Positions 1 to 5,327 are shown, counted from the first letter of the stretch. The stretch: 9,508 nucleotides of DNA from an uncultured bacterium (GCA_905214175.1 CAJMLD010000048.1:1-9508); one strand, 5' to 3'. The notes: a model not told the origin generated them from the sequence alone. Numbers and translations are program-made.

Positions 1-12
1 AGCCTAGACACA

Positions 13-76
13 CTGTCCGATAGAGCATTTTTATGCACGGATTCCCAAATCCCTGTCCGATAGAGCATTTTTATGC
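13..76. repeat. Two copies of a 24-bp direct repeat
   Basis: Identical 24-bp units occupy 13-36 and 53-76, 40 bp apart start to start. Each begins CTGTCCGATAGAG and ends with the small palindrome GCAT-TTTT-ATGC. The DNA between them (37-52) is unrelated. The array may continue upstream of the window edge. No gene is visible in bases 1-170. The repeats could be a short interspersed element, the remains of insertion-sequence ends, or a weak stem-loop 3' to an upstream gene; the sequence does not decide between these. Confidence 0.8.
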
Positions 77-82
77 GGCGCA

Positions 83-111
83 TGAGAAAAGGGGACAGTC
101 CCTTTGTCTCA
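83..111. repeat. REP-like palindrome, copy A (degenerate)
   Basis: A 29-bp imperfect palindrome, TGAGAAAAGGGGAC then A then GTCCCTTTGTCTCA. It belongs to the same family as the copies at 127-155 and 6605-6633 and is the most diverged of the three: one arm has AAAA where the others have ACAA. It lies 15 bp before copy B, so the two form a REP pair upstream of the SDR gene. Confidence 0.75.
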
Positions 112-126
112 CACGCCGCCTTACCA

Positions 127-155
127 TGAGACAAGGGGACTGTCCCTTTGTCTCA
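127..155. repeat. REP-like palindrome, copy B
   Basis: A 29-bp palindrome, TGAGACAAGGGGAC then T then GTCCCTTTGTCTCA, with a single mismatch between the 14-nt arms. It ends 15 bp before the SDR start codon and just before that gene's Shine-Dalgarno (GGGGAGG, about 157-163). In a transcript it would be a stable 5'-UTR hairpin. Reading frames running through it encode the meaningless peptide MRQGDCPFVSW, so they should not be used to extend the SDR protein. Confidence 0.85.
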
Positions 156-170
156 TGGGGAGGCGGGGTC

Positions 171-965
171 ATGCGCATAGCTTTGATAACGGGTGCGTCG
201 AGTGGCCTAGGACGCGAGTACGCGCGCTGGACGAGCGAGCACGGCGGCTACGACCAGATCTGGGCCGTAGCCCGCAGGCACCAGCGCCTCCAGGAGCTGG
301 CGGCGGAGCTCTCGACCCCCGTGCGGCCAGTCGCTCTCGATCTCACGGAGAAGACATCGATCGCGCAGCTCGAGGAGCTTCTCAACCAAGCGGCGTCGCA
401 ATGCGAGGCGCGTGGCGAGAAGTTCACGGTGGGCCTTCTCGTCAACGCGGCCGGCCTGGGAAAGTTTGGCACGTACGCCGACCTCACCTGCGAGGAGGTC
501 GACACGATGGTCGACCTCAACTGCCGAGCGCTTGTCGCCGCGCCGCAGGTAGATCGCTCGCACGTGGAGCGCGGCGGGCACATCATCCGGATTGCGTCGA
601 GCGCCTCGTTTCAGCCGCTGCCCGGGCTGAACGTCTACGCGGCAAGCAAAGCGTTTGTCCGTAGCTACACGCGTGCGCTCCGCTTTGAGCTGCGCGGACG
701 CGGCATCTTCGTGACGGCGGTATGCCCGCTGTGGGTGAAGACCGAGTTCATCGACGTCGCGCGGCAGACGGCCAATGGTCAGACCGTGCGCCACCCCTTC
801 CCCGTGCTTGGCGTGCGCCGGGTGGTTCGCTGGTCGATGCTGGTAAACGCCCTAAACTACCCCGTTGCCACGTGCTGCGTGACGGGGCTCCTCATGAGGA
901 TTGCCGACAAGATCATCCCTGCACCGGTGATCATGTGGATCTGGGAGGGCCTGCGCCGCGTATGA
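171..965 (+). CDS. SDR-family NAD(P)-dependent oxidoreductase
   Basis: 264-residue classical short-chain dehydrogenase/reductase, a cytosolic NAD(P)H-dependent oxidoreductase of unknown substrate. Visible motifs: the Rossmann dinucleotide-binding TGASSGLG at residues 7-14, D57 in the VALDLT strand, NAAG at 92-95, a catalytic serine in IASSAS (141-146), and Y156/K160 in YAASK. The length suits the classical SDR family with a C-terminal extension. The last 50 residues are hydrophobic and aromatic and may associate with membranes. The ATG at 171 is chosen because GGGGAGG precedes it and the Rossmann strand begins immediately. The frame is open upstream to 33, but that stretch only reads through repeats. 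Two oddities: the usual PG after the beta-6 strand is PL (CPLWVKTEF, 185-193), and the helix before the catalytic serine (APQVDRSHVERGG) is unusually polar. Function beyond the family level cannot be assigned. Confidence 0.9.
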   Translation: MRIALITGASSGLGREYARWTSEHGGYDQIWAVARRHQRLQELAAELSTPVRPVALDLTEKTSIAQLEELLNQAASQCEARGEKFTVGLLVNAAGLGKFGTYADLTCEEVDTMVDLNCRALVAAPQVDRSHVERGGHIIRIASSASFQPLPGLNVYAASKAFVRSYTRALRFELRGRGIFVTAVCPLWVKTEFIDVARQTANGQTVRHPFPVLGVRRVVRWSMLVNALNYPVATCCVTGLLMRIADKIIPAPVIMWIWEGLRRV

Positions 966-1053
966 GCGCGGGACCTCAGAAAGCCTGAAAGGTGTGCGCC
1001 AACAGACGGGTGTACCATGACAGCCCACAGCCCGGAAGAAGTCAGGAGCCCCC

Positions 1054-1800
1054 GTGCGAGAGAAAGCGAGAACAACGGCCCATGAGGTCTTGGCGGCCGC
1101 GTGGCCGGTCATGCTCTCCTACGTTGCCGTCGGCCTTCCCTGTGGCGTCCTTGCCGCCAAGGTCGGCATGACGCCGCTCATGAATTTTGTCCTTGGGTTC
1201 TCGTACCTCTCTGGCGGCGGACAGTTCATGATGAGCAACCTGTGGCTGGCCGGAGCCCCGCTGGGCTCGATCATCGCTTCGGTGGCGGCCATCTCCACGC
1301 GCTTTGCGCTCTACTCGGCGTCTCTCGCGCCGCACCTCAGGCGCTTTGGGCGCAGGCAGTCCCTGGCCATTGCGTGCTGCTACACGGAAGAGGCGTACGG
1401 CATCACGCTCTCCCGCCTTGCCTCGGGCGAGGCGTGGACTGCCGGCCACGCCCTTGGCCTCAACGTATGCGTGCAGCTCACCTGGGCCGCTTCATGCGCG
1501 GCTGGCGCAGCGCTTGGCTCCGTGGTCGACATCCCCACCGCCATCGCAGGCTTTGCGATGACCTCGCTCTTCATCTACCTGCTCTACACGCAGCCCTACA
1601 CGCGCGGCACCGCATGCGCCGCGCTTGGCGCCGCGGCGACGGTCGCGCTCTGCAAGTGGACTGGGCTTGCCGGGGTAGCCGTGCCGCTTGCGGCACTCGT
1701 GGGCGTGGCCGCGGGGATGGCGTCGGGACTCGCGCCGCGCCGACGTAACGGCAGCGGCAGCGCCCCGGCCGCGCCCATCGCAGGAGGCGGCGCGCGATGA
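1054..1800 (+). CDS. azlC: AzlC-family branched-chain amino acid export permease, large subunit
   Basis: 248-residue polytopic membrane protein of the AzlC family (LIV-E export), the large subunit of the two-gene AzlCD exporters for branched-chain and related amino acids. Family features: PVMLSYVAVGLPCG (18-31), a GGGQFMM turn (54-60), STRFALYSASLAPHLRR (81-97, the counterpart of the usual NLRHxLYxxSLAP), TEEAYGITLS (111-120), and hydrophobic segments at about 17-35, 42-60, 68-90, 132-155, 160-178 and 186-225. The tail (229-248) is Arg/Gly/Ala-rich and probably cytosolic. The start is GTG at 1054, preceded by AGGAG at 1044-1048. The stop overlaps the azlD start (ATGA, 1797-1800), which implies translational coupling. 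The 88-bp gap after the SDR gene has no clear terminator or promoter, so co-transcription with the SDR is possible but unproven. Substrate specificity is inferred from the family only. Confidence 0.93.
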   Translation: MREKARTTAHEVLAAAWPVMLSYVAVGLPCGVLAAKVGMTPLMNFVLGFSYLSGGGQFMMSNLWLAGAPLGSIIASVAAISTRFALYSASLAPHLRRFGRRQSLAIACCYTEEAYGITLSRLASGEAWTAGHALGLNVCVQLTWAASCAAGAALGSVVDIPTAIAGFAMTSLFIYLLYTQPYTRGTACAALGAAATVALCKWTGLAGVAVPLAALVGVAAGMASGLAPRRRNGSGSAPAAPIAGGGAR

Positions 1801-2120
1801 GCACCTCTCAGTTCCTCGTGTTGTGGCTCTCCTCGTTCGCGTTCATCCTTGTGTGCCGCGTGGCACCCGTAGTCGTCCTGCGCGGGCGACCCCTCTCGCC
1901 GCGCGTGGTGGAGGCGCTGGGCTACATCCCGCCGGCCGCCTTTGCGGCCCTGGTCGCAAACGACCTGCTCTCCCCCACCATGTTCGACGCCGGTCTGTGG
2001 GCGGGGCTCATGCCGCTGGTAGCGGCAGGTGTGGTGGTACTCGTGGCATGGCGAACCCGCTCGATGCTATGGTGCTGCGTATCGGGAGTCGCAGCGTACG
2101 TCCTGCTCTCCCTTGTCTAG
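1797..2120 (+). CDS. azlD: AzlD-family branched-chain amino acid transport subunit
   Basis: 107-residue small membrane partner of AzlC, within the usual AzlD length. Features: four hydrophobic segments (about 6-20, 44-57, 67-85, 90-107), the family R21-x-x-P24 after the first helix, and the LGYIPPAAFAALVAN motif (41-55). The ATG at 1797 sits in the azlC stop (ATGA overlap) with an AGGAGG at about 1781-1786 inside the azlC 3' end. AzlD is thought to be needed for AzlC assembly or activity. The next gene starts 27 bp downstream on the same strand, so an azlC-azlD-esterase operon is likely. Confidence 0.92.
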   Translation: MSTSQFLVLWLSSFAFILVCRVAPVVVLRGRPLSPRVVEALGYIPPAAFAALVANDLLSPTMFDAGLWAGLMPLVAAGVVVLVAWRTRSMLWCCVSGVAAYVLLSLV

Positions 2121-2147
2121 CGGTGCCAGGTGGCTGGAGGCGAAAGC

Positions 2148-2894
2148 ATGGTCGAGCAGAGCATTAACGTCGAAGGCGAGAAGATCACCCTCCGTGCGAT
2201 AGAGCCGGCTGCGGGCGGCGACACTCCCCTCGCCAGCGTTCCCGTGGTCTACCTTCACGTCTTTGAGGGTGACGGGGCAGACGTATGGCAGCGCCTTGGC
2301 GAAGGGGCCAGGCCGTCCATGGCACTCGTGGCGATAGAGCCTAGGAGCTGGGACAACGACCTCACTCCGTGGCCGGCCCCGCCCACGTTTCGCGGTGGCA
2401 GACCCTATGAGGGCTTCGCAGGATCGCAGCTTGAACTTCTCGGCCGCGCAATTATGCCCGAGGCCGAGGCGCTTCTCGCCCAGCATGGCGTGGCGCCGGC
2501 CTTCTCGGCGCTTGCGGGCTACTCGCTGGCGGGGCTCTTTACAACGTGGGCGGCAACGCAGTGCAGCCTCTTCGAGCGCGTTGCCAGTGTGTCGGGCTCG
2601 CTGTGGTATCCGGACTTTGTCAAATACGTCGCAGGCAGAAGGCCTAATTCCACCGTACGGCGTGCGTACTTCTCGCTTGGGGACGCTGAGCCGCGCACGC
2701 GCAACCGCGCGATGCGAAGCGTGCTCGAAGACACCCGCCGGGTTGCGGAGCGCTTCGAACAGTTTGGCGTCGCAACGCGATTTGAGCTCAATCCCGGCAA
2801 CCACTTCACCGATGAGGACCTGCGCACCGCCCGCGGCATTCGCTGGCTGCTGGATAGCGATGCAGAGACGAGACCCGCAGGCGAGACGCGCTAG
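2148..2894 (+). CDS. Alpha/beta-hydrolase, putative esterase (predicted hydrolase of the Fes/IroE/BesA-like group)
   Basis: 248-residue predicted cytosolic serine hydrolase; no signal peptide. The nucleophile elbow is GYSLAG (124-129) with Ser126. The following helix and SVSGSLWYPDFV (148-158) match COG2819-type esterases, where the strand after the elbow reads SxSxW. A catalytic acid is probably D179 or E181 in SLGDAEPRTRN, and the His is H219 in NPGNHF. The family includes siderophore esterases and uncharacterised hydrolases; the substrate here is unknown. The ATG at 2148 is preceded by CTGGAGG (2134-2140); an upstream in-frame GTG at 2130 would place the ribosome site inside the gene. It follows azlD by 27 bp. 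Its stop TAG shares the CTAG at 2891-2894 with the convergent hydrolase. Confidence 0.85.
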   Translation: MVEQSINVEGEKITLRAIEPAAGGDTPLASVPVVYLHVFEGDGADVWQRLGEGARPSMALVAIEPRSWDNDLTPWPAPPTFRGGRPYEGFAGSQLELLGRAIMPEAEALLAQHGVAPAFSALAGYSLAGLFTTWAATQCSLFERVASVSGSLWYPDFVKYVAGRRPNSTVRRAYFSLGDAEPRTRNRAMRSVLEDTRRVAERFEQFGVATRFELNPGNHFTDEDLRTARGIRWLLDSDAETRPAGETR

Positions 2895-3613
2895 ACCTGT
2901 CCTGGGGCGGCGTCTGGCAGCTCACAGACGTCCTCGAAATGCGTAATGCCTGCGTAGGGCGCAAGACGGGGGTCCGCCATAAGCGCGCGAGCTTCCTCGG
3001 CCCTGTCCCAGTAGTGCATGGGGAAGAGCGCGCGAGCACCCACCACGCCCATGAAGGTGGCAATGCCGGCCGCAGGGTCCTGAAGGCGTGGGTCGAGCGG
3101 AACAAACGCCAGGTCAACGGGACCGGTGGCAATGCGCGAGAGCTCCGTACGGAAGAACTTCTCGGATGCCGCGTTCTGCTCGGCCGGGCGCGCCCACTGC
3201 CACGAGTTGAGGTCGCCCGAGAAGTAGACCGTAACACCGCACGCGCGAACGAGAAATGCCACGCCCTCATCGTTGGATTCGAGGGTCTGGACAGAGAGGG
3301 TGACGGGGGTGGCCCCGGACGCGGCAGGCAGCTGCAGCTCGTAGGTTGCGTGCGGCTCGACGGAGGTCACGCGCGCATCCGCCGGCGCATCTGCCGCAAC
3401 GTCCTTGTCCAGCACGTAGCGCACGTCTGCGAACTGCTCGCGCAGCGGCCAGATGCACTGACCGTAGTGGTCGTGGTGCTCGTGCGAGACAAACACGATA
3501 AGCGGTAGGTCTCGCCGAAGCTTGGGGAGCTCGCCCGTGTACCAGTCGAAGAGCATCGTGCAAGCTGGGAGCTCGACGGCAAAGCCGCTGTGGTAGATGT
3601 GCGTGACGCGCAT
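2891..3613 (-). CDS. Metallo-beta-lactamase-fold hydrolase (UlaG-like)
   Basis: 240-residue cytosolic metal-dependent hydrolase of COG2220. The signature HxHxDH appears as H44-E-H46-H-D48-H49 in SHEHHDHYG. Further probable metal ligands are D134 (FSGDLN) and H200 (FPMHYW), and D174 lies in the VPLDP loop. The N-terminus (THIYHSGFAVEL then LFDWY) is typical of UlaG-like proteins, in which the first strands carry HxGF. Relatives include L-ascorbate-6-phosphate lactonase and N-acyl-phosphatidylethanolamine hydrolases, but the substrate cannot be read from sequence. The start ATG (complement of 3611-3613) is preceded by AGAAAGGA (3620-3627). It lies 53 bp downstream of the nitroreductase on the same strand, so the two are probably co-transcribed. 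Confidence 0.9.
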   Translation of the reverse strand: MRVTHIYHSGFAVELPACTMLFDWYTGELPKLRRDLPLIVFVSHEHHDHYGQCIWPLREQFADVRYVLDKDVAADAPADARVTSVEPHATYELQLPAASGATPVTLSVQTLESNDEGVAFLVRACGVTVYFSGDLNSWQWARPAEQNAASEKFFRTELSRIATGPVDLAFVPLDPRLQDPAAGIATFMGVVGARALFPMHYWDRAEEARALMADPRLAPYAGITHFEDVCELPDAAPGQV

Positions 3614-3666
3614 GGTTTGTCCTTTCTGGCCTTGCTACCGGGCAATGGCTGAGGCAATCGCGGGTA

Positions 3667-4191
3667 CTACTCCGCCCAGAAAACACGGCCATCCTTGCGC
3701 GCAGGCTGGGCCTTCTCGGCGTCAGGGTAGCCAATCACCACGTGGCCGATGCCCTCGTAGTCGCCCTCCACGCCCAGACTTGCCAGCAGCTCCTTGTAGC
3801 GAGGCTCCTCGAACTCCTCCTTGGCACGGTGGATCCAGTGGCCACCCAGGCCAAGCGAGTGCGCGGCAAGCAGCATGTTCTCGATGGTCGCCGAGCCGTC
3901 GTACACGCGCGTGGGCATGGCGGCGCTGGCGAGAACCACCAGGACAACGGGCGCGCCATAGAACGGGTCCATGCCCTCCGGGGCACCCATGATGCGGCGG
4001 TTCTCCTCGGCCAGCTCGTCGCGCAGCTTGCGGTTGGTCACGGCAACGATGATGGGAGACTGCTTGCCCATGCCCGAGGGCGCCCACAAACCCGCCTCGA
4101 TGACACGCTCGACCAGCTCGCGCGCCACGGGAACCCGCTTGAACCTAGGGGTGCTGCGACGCTCACGGATGCACTTCTCGACCTCGTTCAT
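3667..4191 (-). CDS. Nitroreductase-family FMN-dependent oxidoreductase
   Basis: 174-residue flavoprotein of the nitroreductase fold, expected to be a cytosolic homodimer using FMN and NAD(P)H. Visible motifs: the N-terminal phosphate-binding RERRSTPRF (9-17), AGLWAPSGMGKQSPIIVAVT (33-52) corresponding to the family APSGxNxQPW segment with K43 where Asn is common, D98-G-S-A-T-I-E-N (98-105) at the dimer/FMN helix, LGLGGHWI (113-120), and the C-terminal IGYPDAEKAQPARKDGRVFW (153-172), the usual GYP...R end. The start chosen is ATG at 4191 because GGAGG (4196-4200) lies just upstream. An in-frame ATG at 4218 would put that ribosome site within the coding region. The true substrate (nitroaromatic, quinone, enoate) is not predictable. 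First gene of the nitroreductase-hydrolase pair. Confidence 0.9.
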   Translation of the reverse strand: MNEVEKCIRERRSTPRFKRVPVARELVERVIEAGLWAPSGMGKQSPIIVAVTNRKLRDELAEENRRIMGAPEGMDPFYGAPVVLVVLASAAMPTRVYDGSATIENMLLAAHSLGLGGHWIHRAKEEFEEPRYKELLASLGVEGDYEGIGHVVIGYPDAEKAQPARKDGRVFWAE

Positions 4192-4218
4192 GGCTCCTCC
4201 AATGTGGTTGAAATGCAC

Positions 4219-4238
4219 GGCCCACTATGCTGTGGGCC
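4219..4238. promoter_or_regulatory. Perfect 7-bp dyad upstream of the nitroreductase (candidate operator)
   Basis: GGCCCAC-TATGCT-GTGGGCC, perfect 7-bp arms with a 6-bp centre, 28 bp upstream of the nitroreductase start. No convincing -35/-10 pair could be placed with it. It could be a repressor site controlling the nitroreductase-hydrolase operon, or a 5'-UTR hairpin. The dyad is seen; its role is inference. Confidence 0.45.
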
Positions 4239-4512
4239 TCGTTTCACCATTTTTGTTCCCAAACTGTTGGCCGGAGTTCCAGAACAGCACTCGGAACCAG
4301 CAATTGTGTGAACGAGGCGGCGGTCACATACCAGGACGTCAGGACCCGCCTCTGGAGTCATCCCGCCCTCTCCCCTCGCAGAATATCGCCATTTCTTAAT
4401 CGCCGCTTTCGTTTGCCCAGTTGTTGCCTGTCGGTGTTAGGAAATAGCGATAATCTGCGCAAGCCGAGGCCAATGAGACCCCCCAGAAAGGCAAGCCCCC
4501 CTCAGCTTGCGC
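4239..4512. other. Intergenic region with dyads, including a weak candidate crcB terminator
   Basis: No convincing gene in either strand between the nitroreductase start and the crcB stop. Two structures are visible. First, an imperfect 15-bp inverted repeat (4384-4398 with 4438-4452, 13 of 15 positions) in a locally AT-richer stretch. Second, immediately after the crcB stop on the minus strand, nested stem-loops: GCAAGC at 4505-4510 (as read on minus) pairs with GCTTGC at 4491-4496 and is followed by CTTTCT, and a wider 12-nt stem (4457-4468 with 4501-4512, one mismatch) encloses it. This may terminate crcB, but the T-tract is poor. Confidence 0.4.
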
Positions 4513-4893
4513 CTACGCAGCCACCTGCTGGGCGAGAAGCACGGCGGCCATGCCTAGGCCGGCGCTCAACATCACGTACGCCACGGCGACCAGCGGCTCA
4601 CCGCGCTGCACCAGACCAACACTTTCGAGCGCAAACGTAGAGAACGTGGTGAAGCCGCCGCAGAGGCCCACCTTGAGGAAGAGGACGAGCCGCGAGTCAA
4701 GCTCGTGACCTGCGGCAACAGTGGCAACGATAAGCCCAATCACGAACGCGCCCACAATGTTGGTGAGAAGGGTCGCCAGCGGGAAGCCCGCGTCTCCCAC
4801 GCTCTTGAACGGCGCAAGCGAGATGAGGTAGCGGAGAAGCGAGCCAAGCGCTCCCCCAGCGCAGACGGCAAGGCAATCAAACAGCGCAGGCAT
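4513..4893 (-). CDS. crcB: CrcB/Fluc fluoride ion channel
   Basis: 126-residue four-helix membrane protein of the CrcB/Fluc family, which exports toxic fluoride through a dual-topology dimer. Conserved features: GGALGSLLRY (13-22), the TLLTNIVGAFVIG helix (41-53) with pore Asn45, and GLCGGFTTFSTF (76-87) carrying the phenylalanine-rich fluoride path and the TM3 break. The length is normal for the family. The ATG at 4893 has GGAAGG at 4902-4907; the frame is open further upstream to 5049, but that part is the leader described below. Only one crcB is present here, consistent with a homodimer, although a second copy elsewhere cannot be excluded. A fluoride-riboswitch-like leader immediately upstream supports the assignment. 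Confidence 0.95.
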   Translation of the reverse strand: MPALFDCLAVCAGGALGSLLRYLISLAPFKSVGDAGFPLATLLTNIVGAFVIGLIVATVAAGHELDSRLVLFLKVGLCGGFTTFSTFALESVGLVQRGEPLVAVAYVMLSAGLGMAAVLLAQQVAA

Positions 4894-4938
4894 GGTCGCA
4901 ACCTTCCAAACGAGACGAGCGGGATTCCGCCCAACGCA

Positions 4939-4995
4939 GAAGCCATCAGCACCATGCGGTTTGGCGAGCGCGTCCGCCGGGGAGGCCTCATTCCC
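4939..4995 (-). promoter_or_regulatory. Fluoride riboswitch (crcB motif) aptamer candidate
   Basis: Read on the minus strand, the crcB leader contains each element of the fluoride aptamer in order. P1 is GGGA (4995-4992) with UCCC (4983-4980). Its loop holds AU-GAGGCC (4989-4984), which can pair with GGCUUC (4944-4939) as the P2 pseudoknot (six pairs, one G-U). P3 is GCA (4957-4955) with UGC (4951-4949), preceded by AAACC and followed by the diagnostic GCUGAUGGCUUC (4950-4939). The known consensus has an AUGG-type P1 loop, AAACGC/AACCGC before P3, and GCUGAUGRCUCCUAC after it. A four-pair hairpin (GGCG 4978-4975, CGCC 4966-4963) is inserted between P1 and P3. It ends 45 nt before the crcB start codon. 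No poly-U terminator follows, so translational control is more likely than termination. Confidence 0.8.
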
Positions 4996-4996
4996 T

Positions 4997-5028
4997 GGCA
5001 GGCAGCGTAGCACAGACGGGTGCCTGCC
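4997..5028. repeat. Perfect 8-bp inverted repeat next to the fluoride aptamer
   Basis: GGCAGGCA (4997-5004) and TGCCTGCC (5021-5028) are perfect complements separated by 16 bp. In a crcB transcript this would be a hairpin abutting P1 of the aptamer, one nucleotide away. Alternatively it is a protein-binding dyad between the divergent crcB and trp-leader promoters. The sequence does not decide. Confidence 0.5.
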
Positions 5029-5095
5029 GCGAGTTGGCCTCGCCCGCACCGCATCCCTTCAGCCCCGCGTTACCAAGGCTTAACAAAAATGGGGG

Positions 5096-5125
5096 TTGCG
5101 GCCGCAGGCATAACGGGCGTAAAGT
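5096..5125 (+). promoter_or_regulatory. Candidate promoter of the ECF transporter operon
   Basis: TTGCGG (5096-5101) and TAAAGT (5120-5125) form a plausible sigma-70-type -35/-10 pair with an 18-bp spacer. Transcription would begin near 5132, about 50 nt before the leader-peptide start. This is the best pair seen in the divergent interval, but GC-rich actinobacterial promoters are loosely conserved, so it is tentative. Confidence 0.35.
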
Positions 5126-5182
5126 GTGCCGCAACAAGCACAAACTGCCCAAGCGGCAAGATTCACGAGAGGAGCGCCAGAG

Positions 5183-5263
5183 ATGAACCGCATCGCCGCT
5201 AACGTCGCACGTACGTCCATGAACTGGTGGTGGCGCGATTCGCAAGCGGTCGGTCGATCGTGA
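5183..5263 (+). CDS. Trp-rich attenuator leader peptide
   Basis: A 26-codon ORF, too short for normal gene calling. It has an AGGAG ribosome site (5170-5174) eight nucleotides before its ATG. The peptide begins MNRIAANVARTS and contains MNWWWRDS: three consecutive TGG codons at 5225-5233 (residues 15-17), then stops with TGA at 5261-5263. Such a run in a short ORF followed by a terminator is the hallmark of trp leader peptides (trpL), including the WWW leaders known in actinobacteria. Its expected role is to be translated, not to make a useful product: ribosome position at the Trp codons reports charged tRNA-Trp. It precedes the membrane-transporter operon rather than biosynthetic genes. Confidence 0.88.
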   Translation: MNRIAANVARTSMNWWWRDSQAVGRS

Positions 5264-5300
5264 GTCTCTCGCGCCATATATTCGCGAACTAAGAGGGCTC
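5225..5300 (+). promoter_or_regulatory. Tryptophan attenuator: alternative leader RNA helices
   Basis: Three mutually exclusive pairings are visible. 1:2 is GUGGCGCGA (5230-5238, overlapping the last two Trp codons) with UCGCGCCAU (5269-5277), eight Watson-Crick pairs plus one G-U. 2:3 is GAG-U-CUCUC (5262-5270) with GAGGGCUC (5293-5300), eight pairs with one bulged U and one G-U; it captures the 5' arm of the terminator. 3:4 is the terminator at 5291-5327. Expected logic: a ribosome stalled at the Trp codons masks segment 1, frees segment 2 and allows the antiterminator. A ribosome reaching the stop at 5261-5263 covers segment 2 and lets the terminator form. The pairings are seen; the regulation is inferred from classical trp attenuation. 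Confidence 0.8.
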
Positions 5301-5327
5301 CCGGTTTGACCGGGGGCCCTCTTTTTT
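5291..5327 (+). terminator. Intrinsic terminator of the trp-type attenuator
   Basis: AAGAGGGCTCCCGG (5291-5304) pairs with CCGGGGGCCCTCTT (5310-5323): fourteen pairs, one of them T-G, with a five-base TTTGA loop. A run of six T (5322-5327) overlaps the stem base. It is the strongest terminator-like structure in the window and lies 68 bp upstream of the first transporter gene, with no complete gene other than the leader peptide between it and the promoter region. That placement marks it as an attenuator and not the end of a gene. Confidence 0.92.

Noticed and set aside
13..155. Possible CRISPR array
   Set aside because: Only two direct repeats with a 16-bp gap, followed by unrelated palindromes; no regular spacers and no cas genes.
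33..170. N-terminal extension of the SDR protein
   Set aside because: The frame is open only because it reads through the direct repeat and both REP palindromes. The Shine-Dalgarno and Rossmann strand both point to the ATG at 171.
2067..2804. 245-residue minus-strand ORF
   Set aside because: It lies antisense to the esterase, which has a clear nucleophile elbow and ribosome site; no motifs in the antisense frame.
4192..4218. ATG at 4218 as nitroreductase start
   Set aside because: It would place the GGAGG ribosome site inside the coding sequence, and the added MHFNHIGGA is not part of the family N-terminus.
5291..5327. Terminator of an upstream gene
   Set aside because: No full-length plus-strand gene ends upstream; the only upstream ORF is the Trp leader, so the structure is an attenuator.
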